The notes under the pieces: generated by a model
Databases searched by the model: none
The model's input: the letters and a program-made list of their open reading frames with translations, nothing else
What the model was told of the DNA's origin: nothing
Shown: positions 44,404-53,202 of the stretch, in pieces
How positions within the stretch are numbered: position 1 is the first letter of the stretch
Layout: the number at the start of each line of letters is the position of its first letter
DNA from: Polyangiaceae bacterium
GTDB taxonomy: Bacteria; Myxococcota_A; Polyangia; Polyangiales; Polyangiaceae
DNA: 64,000 nt
NCBI GenBank assembly: GCA_041389725.1
Contig: JAWKRG010000002.1
Coordinates: forward strand, 682,001 to 746,000
Direction of reading: 5' to 3'
Position numbers and translations under genes: made by a program

Positions 44404-44961
44404 TTGCACGAGGCACGACGCATGCCAGTGAATCCGGGCGGTAGCCGCTTGACGTATGCCAAGTCGCGCCCGGAAGTACCGACGCTTCTGCGCCGTCTGT
44501 CGGCCTTGAGGGTGCCAGTCTGTGCCACGAGAAAGCTCGAAACGACACAAGAGCCAAACGCAAGCTGCCAACCCTGTGAGCAAGATCAGGATTGCATCGC
44601 ACTCGACGCCACGCTGCGCTGTCGCGCCAGCGGTACGACCAAGCGCTGCAGCGTCGACTGCACCACCGCCTCGTGCCCTGTGGGATTCAGTTGCAGCGTT
44701 TTGAACGGGAGCTCGCCGGAGGGGGGCGTGCCCGTCGGAACCTGCATTCCCAGCGGCTCCACCTGCGGTCCTCCGCCCTCTGCATGTCAGAGCTTGGCGG
44801 CACAAATCCGGGCTGACGCCGAAACCAACGCTGAGCTGCAAGACTACCAGGGCAAAGATAGAACCCAGACGCCCTGCGCTGCGCCGACGCCTCCTCGCTA
44901 CGTGCCCGCCTGTGAGAAGCTTCGCGAGAAGTGCGGCGGCGGCTGCCAAGGCCTGTGCTGA
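44404..44961 (+). CDS. Cys-rich protein, possibly an N-terminally damaged secreted protein
   Basis: 185 aa from TTG 44404, or 179 from ATG 44422. The central part has the cysteine spacing of exported myxobacterial repeat proteins: CQPCEQDQDCIALDATLRC, CSVDCTTASCPVGFSC, then GTCIPSGSTCGPPPSAC, with a C-terminal CEKLREKCGGGCQGLC. Disulfide-rich proteins should be exported, yet the N-terminus shows no clean signal peptide; RRLSALRVPVCA may be a weak or decayed one. It is divergent from the MYXO-CTERM gene with only 5 bp between starts. It may be a remnant. Confidence 0.5.
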   Translation: MHEARRMPVNPGGSRLTYAKSRPEVPTLLRRLSALRVPVCATRKLETTQEPNASCQPCEQDQDCIALDATLRCRASGTTKRCSVDCTTASCPVGFSCSVLNGSSPEGGVPVGTCIPSGSTCGPPPSACQSLAAQIRADAETNAELQDYQGKDRTQTPCAAPTPPRYVPACEKLREKCGGGCQGLC

Positions 44962-45153
44962 CGGCCCGCCGGCGCAGGTCGAAGCGCGTCCAGCCTCCGA
45001 GCCCGGCGTTGCGAGAGTCCCGGAGCGGGTTGGGACCCTCCCGCGAGCGCAGGCCGCAGGCCGAGCACGCGGTTGAGGGCCCCCGCCGGCGCAGCGCAGC
45101 GAGCACGGCGGGCCTCAGCCCGACTCACCGCGACGGGGGAGCAATAGGACCAG

Positions 45154-45182
45154 TTGACTAGTCATGTGGTCATGCGTAAGCT
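45154..45182 (+). promoter_or_regulatory. promoter of the toxin-antitoxin operon with operator-like palindrome
   Basis: TTGACT (45154-45159), 17 bp, TAAGCT (45177-45182). The perfect palindrome TGACTAGTCA (45155-45164) overlaps the -35 box, and GTCATG occurs twice in the spacer (45161-45166, 45169-45174). The predicted mRNA start is at or next to the GTG start (45189). The layout fits autorepression by the antitoxin, which is known for Phd and VapB families. Confidence 0.65.
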
Positions 45183-45188
45183 TCGAGC

Positions 45189-45428
45189 GTGAATACGCCC
45201 CGAAAAATTGCCGCCAGTGAGTTCAAGGCCCGCTGTTTGGGGGTGCTCGACGAGGTCCGCGCGACAGGCGCCGAAGTCGTGATCACGAAGCGCGGCGAGC
45301 CCGTTGCACGCCTGGTACCGATCGGGAAGGCCCAAGCCTCGCTGCGCGGCGCGTGGAAGGACATTGCACGCGTACGCGGTGACATCGTCCACGTCGATTG
45401 GACGGCGGAGTTCGAGGCCAATCGGTGA
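45189..45428 (+). CDS. Phd/YefM-type antitoxin
   Basis: 79 aa from GTG 45189. Phd/YefM fold: RKIAASEFKARCLGVLDEVRATGAEVVITKRGEPVARLVPIG, with the classic ITKRGEPVARLVP strand, followed by a toxin-binding C-terminal segment (GAWKDIARVRGDIVHVDWTAEFEANR). It should bind the operator upstream and neutralise the PIN toxin whose start overlaps its stop (GTGA, 45425-45428). Confidence 0.9.
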   Translation: MNTPRKIAASEFKARCLGVLDEVRATGAEVVITKRGEPVARLVPIGKAQASLRGAWKDIARVRGDIVHVDWTAEFEANR

Positions 45429-45823
45429 GACACCTTCTGGACACGCACGTCGCGATCTGGTGGCTCACCGACGATCGTCGGCTCACCCGCGCTCACGCTC
45501 GCGTGCTCGAGCGCGCGGAGCGGAGCGGCACCTCAGTCGGCCTGTCTGCCATGTCGCTTTGGGAGATCGCCAAGCTGGTCGAACGACGACGCATCGAGCT
45601 CGACCAGACCATCGACGAGAGCCTCGCGACGCTGGAGACGCATCCCGCGGTGACGGTCCTCCCACTGAGCGCGCGCGTCGCCGTGGAGAGCACGCGCCTC
45701 GGGGCGCGCTTCCCATCGGACCCGGTGGATCAGATCATCGCTGCAACCGCGCGATGTCATGCTCTGACGCTGCTCACCGTCGACGAACGAATCATCGATT
45801 CGGGCGCAGTCGCCGTCGCCTGA
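45425..45823 (+). CDS. PIN-domain toxin (VapC-like ribonuclease)
   Basis: 132 aa from GTG 45425; the frame extends 9 codons upstream but the overlap with the antitoxin stop marks the start. All four acidic PIN positions are present: Asp in RHLLDTHVAIWWL, Glu in SAMSLWEIAKLVERRRIEL, Asp in FPSDPVDQIIAATA, and the last Asp in TLLTVDERI. It is a Mg-dependent endoribonuclease that would cut tRNA or rRNA when the antitoxin is lost. LLDTHVAIWWL is typical of the VapC group paired with Phd-type antitoxins. Confidence 0.92.
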   Translation: MRHLLDTHVAIWWLTDDRRLTRAHARVLERAERSGTSVGLSAMSLWEIAKLVERRRIELDQTIDESLATLETHPAVTVLPLSARVAVESTRLGARFPSDPVDQIIAATARCHALTLLTVDERIIDSGAVAVA

Positions 45824-45944
45824 ACCGGCCAAGCAGCTCAGTGGTGATGGAGGGCGGCGTCGGGGAGGTCGCTGGACGAAGTGATCTCGTAGTCGCTCAG
45901 CATCGACAGACGAGCTGCGGCGGGAGGCACGCCTGGGCTTCGTG

Positions 45945-47468
45945 CTACTGCAAGGTGCCGCGGAGCCAGCGGGCTTCGGCGCCCGATAGCGTGAAGGACT
46001 CGCCCTGCGCGAGCGCGTGCTGAGACACGACGGCGCCGCTGATCAGATCGACGACGTCGAGGGTGAGGGCGGCTCGCGCTTCGAGCTTCACGTGGTTCAA
46101 GACGCCGATCGGCAGCATGACGAAGCTCTTGCCGTTCTGAGCGCCGTAGGCGGCCACTACGCCGCTCTCGGCTTGACCGAGCTCTGGCCAGGTCTGGTCG
46201 GGCTTGGGTTGGCCGCCTTCTTCGGCAAAGATGCGCAGCGGCGCGTCGGCTTGCTTCGGATCTTTTCGCTGCCAGGACGCCACGTCGGGCGGCACGTAGC
46301 TCGAGATGGCCACGAAGGCGTCCGCGCCGCTCATTTCCCACAGATTCGCGTCGCCGCGTACGCCCGCACTGGAGTGGAAGACGTGCAGCGGCAGGCCCGA
46401 GACGAAGCTCATGGCGGCACCCGCGACCAGCTTCAGCGCGTCGTTCTCGCTGGAGACGGAAGCGCCAGGACCGATGGGCTCGTTGTTGCTGCTGACGGGA
46501 ACTCCTGCGCAGCCCTGCACCCACCACGGCTGCCACACGGGTCGCCAGTGACCGTCCTTTTGTCCAACGTCACGATCGAAATGCAGGGTTGCGATGTCCG
46601 CGATGCCGCCAGCGTAGAGCGCTTGGGTAGCGCCGCAGTCGGTGGGATTGGGCGCGGAGGCGGCCACCAGAATCGACGACTTCGAGTTCAGGTCTTGGGT
46701 CAACGCCCGCAGCTCGGCCTGCCCCGCACTGCCGTCGAAACCGTTCTGCCAGGCTTCGTTCGCAAGCTCGAAGTGGATGATCTTCTGACTACGCCCCTGA
46801 GACATTGCCACGAAGCGATCGACCAGGGCTTGGCGTTCCCCGGCATTGGGCAAGTTCTTCTGCCCGTCGCCGATCAGCGTCCACTCCACCCGCAGGCCGT
46901 ACGTGTCGTAGCAGAGGTCGGTGAGCCCCGCGATGACCGCGTCGTAGTCGGGCCAATGCCAGTCGATCTCTCGCCCATCCCAGTAGTCCGCAGCGCCGTA
47001 GTCTCCTACGACGCCCAGCGCGCGGATGTAGTGGAAGCCGTGTTGCGACAGCCACTGCAGGTTCTGCTCTAGGCGTGCGCGGTCGTTCTTGAAGCCCCAC
47101 GCTGCCCACATCATGGTTGCGCCAAGAGCGTTGAAGCGACCTTGGTCATCGCGCAGCGAGTTGCCATCCAGAGTGACGGCCCCCGTGCGCTTACCGGTGA
47201 ACGCGCCTCCACTGCCGCCCGCTCCGCTGGCGCCCCCGCTGGCGCTTCCGCCCGCGCCTGCAGCGCCACCACTGCCGTCGCAGCCGAGGCACGCCTCGTA
47301 GCCCTTGCCATCGGCGCGGCACGCTTGAGTGCCCTGCCCTCCGCCGATGCACGCGCAGCTGACGGTGGCGCCGGGTTCACAGGATCGATGGGCACCCGCC
47401 GAATCGTCGCTCGCGCATCCCAGCAAGGGTAGCGACGCCATCATTCCCCACCAGAAGCGTCGAGTCAT
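45945..47468 (-). CDS. lipoprotein glycoside hydrolase-like protein (clan GH-A-type TIM barrel)
   Basis: 507 aa. Signal MTRRFWWGMMASLPLLGCAS with lipobox LLGC. A Cys-rich knot (CEPGATVSCACIGGGQGTQAC) and a Gly/Ser/Ala linker (~68-90) precede a TIM-barrel-like domain (GNSLRDDQGRFNALGATMMWAAWGF; LEQNLQWLSQHGFHYIRALGV; IIHFELANEAWQNG). The Asn-Glu of ELANEA matches the acid/base motif of clan GH-A enzymes; SSNNEPIGPG later may carry the nucleophile. A small beta domain closes the protein. The family number is not certain. It is likely surface-anchored, attacking a polysaccharide. Confidence 0.78.
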   Translation of the reverse strand: MTRRFWWGMMASLPLLGCASDDSAGAHRSCEPGATVSCACIGGGQGTQACRADGKGYEACLGCDGSGGAAGAGGSASGGASGAGGSGGAFTGKRTGAVTLDGNSLRDDQGRFNALGATMMWAAWGFKNDRARLEQNLQWLSQHGFHYIRALGVVGDYGAADYWDGREIDWHWPDYDAVIAGLTDLCYDTYGLRVEWTLIGDGQKNLPNAGERQALVDRFVAMSQGRSQKIIHFELANEAWQNGFDGSAGQAELRALTQDLNSKSSILVAASAPNPTDCGATQALYAGGIADIATLHFDRDVGQKDGHWRPVWQPWWVQGCAGVPVSSNNEPIGPGASVSSENDALKLVAGAAMSFVSGLPLHVFHSSAGVRGDANLWEMSGADAFVAISSYVPPDVASWQRKDPKQADAPLRIFAEEGGQPKPDQTWPELGQAESGVVAAYGAQNGKSFVMLPIGVLNHVKLEARAALTLDVVDLISGAVVSQHALAQGESFTLSGAEARWLRGTLQ

Positions 47469-47585
47469 GACTCGACGAGCATACTTGGGCGCCTGGTACG
47501 GGTCGAGGGCGGTCGCGTCAACGGAGAGCGACCGGGCCCCGAAGCGACAGGGCCGCGACGGGGCCGAGGCTACGCTGCTTCAGGG

Positions 47586-49328
47586 TCAGATCTGACGACG
47601 ACGGGCAATCCACCCAAGCGCGCCGAGCAGCAGCAGGGCGCTGGCGGGGAGCGTGGGAGCGCGCTGCGACGTACGGCAACCGCAGCCACCGTCGTCCTCG
47701 CTCGACTTCGCGGCCGAGCCACCGCTTCCCGAGCTCGTTGCGCCCGCGCCCGCAGTTCCAGCCGAAGCGCCGTTGCCTGCAGCTCCCGCCGATGCCCCGC
47801 CCGCAGCGCTGCCGCCGCTCCCCGGACCGCCTGCAGAGCCGCCCGCGGTCCCGGCAGAGCCAGCTGCGCCAGCACCGGCGTTGCCACCTGCGCCGCCCGC
47901 GCCGCCTGCCGGCACGGATCCGTACTCGATCGCGCCGACCGTCGGCTTCTGCGCATCCCGCAGGTTGCCGTAGAAGTCGTCTTTCACGTCCATCCAGAAG
48001 CCATTGGTCTTGCTGATGGGGATTCCGGCGCCCACCTGCTTCGACGTCGCCGCCATGGGCGAATAGTCGTCCGCGGCGGCGTTCGTGAATTCGGGTGCGA
48101 CTTGGATCTGTGAGTGCTCTTCGAAGCCGTAGGCCGCAAAGATCCCGGACAGCTTGGCGGTGGGCTGCGACCCCAAGTCGCAGCTCATGTCCCCGATGTT
48201 GCCGACCGCGGAGAACCACAGGTTGTAGTCATTCTTGTGTCCCGTGGTGGCGTTGAAGGGATCTGTGTAGCGATACGGGATCCCCGTGGGAGCCGCGGTG
48301 AGATAGACCAGGTTGTTGTAGAAATAGACCTGATTTCCGGCGCGGTTGAAGATGATGTTGCCGCCTGATTCCACGATGGTGTTGTAGGCAACGAAGCTGC
48401 CCTTGGTATCGCAGACCGCGTTGATGCCGGTATGGACGTCCACGCTGTAGGGCGTGCTCGAACGGATGAACAAGTTGTTGTAGAAGGCGCCCTGTTCGTT
48501 CTGACGGCTGTAGATGCCGTCGCCGTAGGGATTGTCGATGAACACGTTCCGGCGCACGATCGGGTGCTTGATGGTTTCGGCGCTCGACGAGTTCGTCGTG
48601 GGCATGATCTGAATGGGAGGGTGGTTGGAGGCGCCGGTGAGCTTGCACTGCTCCATCAAGAAGTTGTCGGCAGTGCCCGCGCCGCTCTTTCGCACCCAAA
48701 GGATGGTCCTCGAGCCGTTGTAGAAGCTCGACTTGCGAAAGGTGACGTCGTGGCCGTACACCATCCAGGTGTGATTGGAGGAGCTGGACACGTTGGAGGG
48801 GTACTTCGACGCAGAGGTTTCCACGGTCACGAAGTTGCCGTCGACCTGCACCAGTCCGCGCCCCTGCGCGTCTTCTTGAAACACGAAGTTGCGGAACACC
48901 TGGTAGTCACCGTTGATGCGGATCTGGTAGTTCGCGTCGATGGCCGACGCCAAGACCGTGCTGTTCGCGCCATTCGAAGAGAGCGTCGGTTTCCCTTTGC
49001 TCGCCTCCCAGCTCAAGTCGGCGTCGGAGATCTCTCCTTCCCAAATGATTGGATTCTGCGCGGTTCCCGACTTGCTGAAGGACGTCGTCAGTTGGGGCAG
49101 CTGGTAGAGTCCTTTCTGCACGAACACCACGTCGCCCGCCGCTGCGGCCTGCCTCGCCTCCGCCAGGGTCATGGCGTTGGCGAGGGTCTTGCCGTCGTGA
49201 TTGCCGGCGCCCGACACGGTCACATACAGCGTGTACGGGCCCGCCGCATGGGCCGTACGAACGCTGGAAGCGCCCGCAGAGACCAGACCCAAGACGAGCG
49301 CGAGCGGCATGCCGCGTAGGTTCTTCAT
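47586..49328 (-). CDS. exported right-handed beta-helix protein with MYXO-CTERM tail
   Basis: 580 aa from ATG 49326-49328, with a signal peptide (MPLALVLGLVSAGASSVRTAHA). The body (~30-470) has the periodic strands and Asn ladders of parallel beta-helix polysaccharide lyases (VFRNFVFQEDAQGRGLVQVDGN; HPIVRRNVFIDNPYGDGIYSRQN; AFYNNLFIRSS; VYFYNNLVYLT). It begins with a DUF1565-like segment (GKTLANAMTLAEARQAAAAGDVVFVQKGLY). A long Gly/Ala/Ser linker leads to GGCGCRTSQRAPTL, a short hydrophobic helix and RRRQI: a MYXO-CTERM-like tail. It is probably a surface polysaccharide lyase or epimerase; catalytic residues cannot be picked by eye. Confidence 0.82.
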   Translation of the reverse strand: MKNLRGMPLALVLGLVSAGASSVRTAHAAGPYTLYVTVSGAGNHDGKTLANAMTLAEARQAAAAGDVVFVQKGLYQLPQLTTSFSKSGTAQNPIIWEGEISDADLSWEASKGKPTLSSNGANSTVLASAIDANYQIRINGDYQVFRNFVFQEDAQGRGLVQVDGNFVTVETSASKYPSNVSSSSNHTWMVYGHDVTFRKSSFYNGSRTILWVRKSGAGTADNFLMEQCKLTGASNHPPIQIMPTTNSSSAETIKHPIVRRNVFIDNPYGDGIYSRQNEQGAFYNNLFIRSSTPYSVDVHTGINAVCDTKGSFVAYNTIVESGGNIIFNRAGNQVYFYNNLVYLTAAPTGIPYRYTDPFNATTGHKNDYNLWFSAVGNIGDMSCDLGSQPTAKLSGIFAAYGFEEHSQIQVAPEFTNAAADDYSPMAATSKQVGAGIPISKTNGFWMDVKDDFYGNLRDAQKPTVGAIEYGSVPAGGAGGAGGNAGAGAAGSAGTAGGSAGGPGSGGSAAGGASAGAAGNGASAGTAGAGATSSGSGGSAAKSSEDDGGCGCRTSQRAPTLPASALLLLGALGWIARRRQI

Positions 49329-49452
49329 CGACAATCCTCCAGCGGCCAACCTATCACCGCCCCCTGGCCGGACGCATTTGCACTTCCGGACATGGGGCAG
49401 TCCGCCCGCTTGGATCCCCGAATGCCTCGCGCGCTGCCGTGTGAGGCTCGCG

Positions 49453-50940
49453 CTAGCGTCGGCCGCGCCTGCGCGCCAAGACGCCAAGCCCGAGAAGCAG
49501 CACCGCCCACAGCCCACTGCTCTGGCGGCGTTCGGTGCGACAACCGCAGCCTCCGTCGTCGCTGGAGTCTCCCGCCTTGCTGCCGGATGCACCGGCGTTG
49601 GCACCCGTGCCCCCGCTCGCGAGGCCACCTGCCCCACCCGCGTTGCCGCCGGCACCCGCGCTGGCGCCGCTCCCCGCAGTTCCCGCAGCACCGCCGCCGA
49701 TCCCGGCGCCGCCGCCCCCGGAACCAGCACTACCGCCCGTTCCCGGACTGCCACCCGTTCCCGGTCCACCTCCGCTGCCGCCACCGAGTTCGTAGGCGCC
49801 GATGTCGACCGCACCCACGCTGGTCCGGGTCTCGAAGCCGAGCGGATGCACGTACTGAGCGATGGGCAATAGAGCGAAGCCCGAGTCCGTACCCGGATCG
49901 GCACCGGCGTTCTCGCAGGGAGATCCGGCGAGCAGGTGATAGTCGAATCCGGCCGCGTTCACGAGGCAGTTGGTGGTCCCGTTGTAGTTGTTGGCCTGCA
50001 CGGCGCTGGCTTGGTTGGTCACCGTGCCACCGCCGAAGAAGATGTTGTTCTTCAGCACCGCCGGCGTCGTGACGCTGCCACCGACGCTGACGAAGGTGCC
50101 CTTGCCATTGTCGTTCACGAAGGTGTTGTTGATGACGAAGAGCGCATGGCTCGGGTTCGACGCGTGCGCGCCTTCCGCCTGATAGGAGAGCATTCCCGAG
50201 TTGTCCGTCTGCGGGCTTTGGTGGACGAGATTGCCAATCACGTAGGTTTTCCCGCCGTTCGGGACGTCGATCTCGTAGCTCTGGGTACCGTCGCTCTCGC
50301 CGGTCATGCGGTTGTAGAGCACGTGCGTCTCGGCGGCGCGAGACTTGAACAAGTGCCCGATCTTGGCGCGATGCGACCAGTTGTAGCGAAAGACGAACTT
50401 CTTGACGTGATTGATGTAGAGATTGTGCGACTGCCCGTCGCCGTAGCCGTTGTTGTTGAACTCGGTGTGCTCGATCAGGATTTCGCTGTTGGGATTGTCG
50501 CCAGCGAGAATCCCGTCCTCGTTGTCGTGGAAGTAGCAGCCGCGCACGGTGAGGTTCGCGCCTTCCTGGCGAATGCCTGCGCCGTTCTGATCCTGCACTG
50601 TTGCTCCGGACAGCTCGATGTTCTCCACGGTCACGTCATTGCCGCTGATCACCCAGATGGCCTTGCCTTGTGCGTTCTTGCCCGCGGCGTCGATCTTCGC
50701 GCGCCCCCCCACGCCCTTGAGCGTCAGGTTGTTTTTGTTGATCGCGCACACGTCGCCGTCGTAGTTGCCCGCGGCGTCAATCTCGATCACGTCGCCGTCG
50801 CCGGCCGCGGCAACCGCGGCGCACGGCGTCGCATACGTCTTTCCCGGTCCCACGCTTCGGGTGGCTGCGCGCACCGCGCTTGCCTGTACCCACGCCGCAC
50901 CCCCAACGCCAACTGCCACCATGATCCCGAGCTTGTTCAT
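49453..50940 (-). CDS. exported beta-helix polysaccharide-active protein with MYXO-CTERM tail
   Basis: 495 aa. A signal peptide is followed by a pectin lyase-like beta-helix: GPGKTYATPCAAVAAAGDGDVIEIDAAGNYDGD, LTLKGVGGRAKIDAAG, VTVENIELSGATV, GAGIRQEGANLTVRGCYFHDNEDGILAGDN, LFVINNTFVNDNG. After the helix come a long Gly/Ser/Ala linker, DDGGCGCRTERRQS, a hydrophobic helix (LWAVLLLGLGVLA) and RRRGRR, the MYXO-CTERM plan. Tail and linker are close to those of the neighbouring beta-helix gene, suggesting duplication of the end module. The substrate is unknown. Confidence 0.84.
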   Translation of the reverse strand: MNKLGIMVAVGVGGAAWVQASAVRAATRSVGPGKTYATPCAAVAAAGDGDVIEIDAAGNYDGDVCAINKNNLTLKGVGGRAKIDAAGKNAQGKAIWVISGNDVTVENIELSGATVQDQNGAGIRQEGANLTVRGCYFHDNEDGILAGDNPNSEILIEHTEFNNNGYGDGQSHNLYINHVKKFVFRYNWSHRAKIGHLFKSRAAETHVLYNRMTGESDGTQSYEIDVPNGGKTYVIGNLVHQSPQTDNSGMLSYQAEGAHASNPSHALFVINNTFVNDNGKGTFVSVGGSVTTPAVLKNNIFFGGGTVTNQASAVQANNYNGTTNCLVNAAGFDYHLLAGSPCENAGADPGTDSGFALLPIAQYVHPLGFETRTSVGAVDIGAYELGGGSGGGPGTGGSPGTGGSAGSGGGGAGIGGGAAGTAGSGASAGAGGNAGGAGGLASGGTGANAGASGSKAGDSSDDGGCGCRTERRQSSGLWAVLLLGLGVLARRRGRR

Positions 50941-51054
50941 GAACGAGAGTATCGCTCGTACCGACGGCGTCGCCTACCCTCGCCGCGGCGAGCCGCGCGC
51001 TCGACGAATCCGTGCACTATTCCGGCGAGGATCGGCGCTCGCGCGGCTCGACAA

Positions 51055-51678
51055 TCAGGTCGCCAGACCCAAGGTACGGCACGCGACATCGCACATGTGC
51101 TCGCGAATGGCAGCGCGCGCCGCGTCGGCGGTCGGTGCACCCACGACCAGCGGCAGCTCCTCGTCCGTCAACATCGCATAGCGCGCAATGGCATAGTTGC
51201 AGGTCAACGCTGCGAGACGCACGTCCGTGGATTTCACGCCGAGCGCCTTCGCCAGGTCCTGCACGGCCAGGTCCAGGGCGGGCAGCAGGTGCTGGTTCAA
51301 TCTCCCCGAGTGGTAGCGATGCAGCTCACCCAAGCTACTAGCCCGTAGCTGCAGGAAGATCCGATCGGCGAATGCAATGTCGACGAGGTGCGCCACGTGG
51401 CGGCGAAGGATCGAAGCGTCCGCAGGCGCCTCGCTCCAATCCCTGTGAAACTCCGCGATGGCTAGCTTGACTCGATCGTAGTGGACGTCGAGGCAAGCCT
51501 CCACCAGCTCGATGCGAGTAGCGAAGTAGTAGGTGATGGTGCCCATGCTGAGGCCGCTATGATCGGAAACCCGGCGAAGGGTGACCTGCTTGGGCCCGTG
51601 CTGGCGCAGAACCTCGACGGCACTGTCGACCAGGGCCTGATAGGTCTTCGCTGAGTCGCTGTTCTTGGGCCTGGACAT
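51055..51678 (-). CDS. TetR-family transcriptional regulator
   Basis: 207 aa from ATG 51676-51678 (MSRPKNSDSAKTYQALVDSAVEVL); the longer open frame upstream overlaps the divergent gene and is not conserved. The TetR helix-turn-helix is clear: QVTLRRVSDHSGLSMGTITYYFATRIELVEACLDVHYD. The C-terminal ligand and dimer domain is helical with no close match. It is divergent from the lactonase-like gene, and the 165 bp between them contain two good palindromes. It probably represses that gene and itself, and may respond to a small molecule from polysaccharide or aromatic breakdown. Confidence 0.88.
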   Translation of the reverse strand: MSRPKNSDSAKTYQALVDSAVEVLRQHGPKQVTLRRVSDHSGLSMGTITYYFATRIELVEACLDVHYDRVKLAIAEFHRDWSEAPADASILRRHVAHLVDIAFADRIFLQLRASSLGELHRYHSGRLNQHLLPALDLAVQDLAKALGVKSTDVRLAALTCNYAIARYAMLTDEELPLVVGAPTADAARAAIREHMCDVACRTLGLAT

Positions 51679-51762
51679 CGTCTTCGGGAGAGAGCCGGCA
51701 GAGTGCGCGAGCGGGCCGCATCGAAACCCTGCCATGGGGGTTTGCTCGCCACCAGCGCGGCT

Positions 51763-51834
51763 CTCGAATCGGGCGGCGCGCGATTCGAGCCAAGGCATCC
51801 CGAGGCCCAGCGCGATATTCGATTCTCGGGAGAA
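51763..51834. promoter_or_regulatory. two palindromes between TetR and lactonase genes (candidate operators)
   Basis: CTCGAATCG (51763-51771) and CGATTCGAG (51781-51789) form a perfect 9-bp inverted repeat with a 9-bp spacer, a size that suits a TetR dimer. TTCTC-GG-GAGAA (51823-51834) is a second perfect palindrome ending 9 bp before the lactonase ATG. Confidence 0.65.
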
Positions 51835-51843
51835 ATCACGCGA

Positions 51844-53073
51844 ATGGCAGCCTTGCGCTCGGTTCTTCTCATCGCGTTTGCGCTCGGGGGCTGTAGCCTG
51901 CTCAGACAAACGGACGAGTACAATGCCGGAGGAGGGGCGCCGGGGACCGGCGCGGGTGGGACGAGCGGAAGTGGAGCGGCCGACGGCGGCCTGACGGACG
52001 CGGCCGTCGACGTGCAGCACGACGCCGGCTCGGACGGAGCGTCCGACGCCACCACGTCTGCCGGAGCGACCTACGTGTTCGTCGGAAGTGATGCTCCCAA
52101 ACCGAACAACCTGGAGCGCTACCGGCTCGACCCCGCCACGGGCAAGCTCACGTTTCTGGGCGGCACGAATGCAAACGGGCCCGCCAAGTTCATGGCGCGA
52201 CATCCCACGTTGCCTTTCGTCTACGTGGCGGGTGCGAGCAGCGCGTTCGCCGTGAATCCGAGCACGGGCGACCTGACTCCCACCGGAAACAAGGGGACAA
52301 GTGACGCGCCGACCTACATCGAGGTCGTTCCCTCTGGCAGCTACCTGCTCGCCGCCTATTGGGGTCTGAGTCTGGCTGAGATCGTCGCGATCAACCCCAA
52401 CGGCACGCTTGGAAACGTAACGGGCAGTGCATCGCCGGGAGTGCACTGCCACGCCACTGCAGCAGACCGCTCCGAGCGGTTCGTCTTCGTCGCCAACGTG
52501 GATAGCAACAGCATTTCGCAGTTCGTGCTCGAAAGCGACTCAGGCACACTGAAGGCAAACTCGCCGGCGAGCATCGCCGCCCCAAACGGCCCGCGCCACC
52601 TGGTCTTTCATCCCTCGCTGGACGTCGCCTACGTGATGAACCTGACCAAAGCGAGCACCACGACCTACGCTTTCGACGCGAAACTCGGAACTCTCACTGA
52701 AACGAGCACCGTCTCGTCGCTTCCACCGGGAACGACTGAGCCCAGCGAAGGCGCGGACATCCACTTGCACCCCAGTGGCAAGTTTCTCTATGGCAGCAAC
52801 TACTCGGGAGCACAGAGCAGCTTGGTCATCTACGCGGTGAACGCAACGACGGGTGCGCTGAGCGTGCTCGGTCACGAAAGCACGCGCGGCGTCGATCCCC
52901 GGAATTTCCACATCGATCCCAGCGGCCGCGTACTAGTGGTCATCAATCGCCTCTCCGACAATCTGGTCAGCTTCCTCATTGACCCCGCGACCGGCAAACT
53001 CAGCTTCGTCGAAGAGCACCAGGTAGTGGCATCGCCCTACTTCGTGGACGCCTACACGTTTTCTGCAGAGTGA
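51844..53073 (+). CDS. lipoprotein of the 6-phosphogluconolactonase-like (YbhE) beta-propeller family
   Basis: 409 aa from ATG 51844, chosen because a lipoprotein signal follows (MAALRSVLLIAFALGGCS). A Gly/Ser/Asp linker precedes a seven-bladed-propeller pattern: YRLDPATGKLTFLGGT, FMARHPTLPFVYVAG, FAVNPSTGDLTPTGN, HCHATAADRSERFVFVANVDSNSISQFVLESDSGTLK, GPRHLVFHPSLDVAYVMN, DIHLHPSGKFLYGSNY, PRNFHIDPSGRVLVVIN. That matches the Pgl/YbhE family, which hydrolyses lactones. Cell-surface location makes a role in central metabolism unlikely; a sugar-acid lactone from polysaccharide breakdown is more plausible. It is divergent from TetR. Confidence 0.82.
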   Translation: MAALRSVLLIAFALGGCSLLRQTDEYNAGGGAPGTGAGGTSGSGAADGGLTDAAVDVQHDAGSDGASDATTSAGATYVFVGSDAPKPNNLERYRLDPATGKLTFLGGTNANGPAKFMARHPTLPFVYVAGASSAFAVNPSTGDLTPTGNKGTSDAPTYIEVVPSGSYLLAAYWGLSLAEIVAINPNGTLGNVTGSASPGVHCHATAADRSERFVFVANVDSNSISQFVLESDSGTLKANSPASIAAPNGPRHLVFHPSLDVAYVMNLTKASTTTYAFDAKLGTLTETSTVSSLPPGTTEPSEGADIHLHPSGKFLYGSNYSGAQSSLVIYAVNATTGALSVLGHESTRGVDPRNFHIDPSGRVLVVINRLSDNLVSFLIDPATGKLSFVEEHQVVASPYFVDAYTFSAE

Positions 53074-53202
53074 GCGGCACCCTGCGACAATTTGCCCGAT
53101 CGCAGGAGCTGCCGGCGCAAGGAAGCGGTTCCGCAACGGCTGCGGAGATTCTGCTTCCAGAGGCCACTCTGGGCGGGCATGCGCTTTGCTCCACTGTGCA
53201 AC

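Noticed and set aside
44395..44949. 184-codon minus-strand frame opposite the Cys-rich gene
   Set aside because: Arg/Ala-rich with no motif; the plus-strand frame has regular cysteine spacing.
49936..51348. 470-codon plus-strand frame opposite the beta-helix gene
   Set aside because: The minus-strand product has a signal peptide, beta-helix and MYXO-CTERM tail; the plus-strand frame has no recognisable domain.
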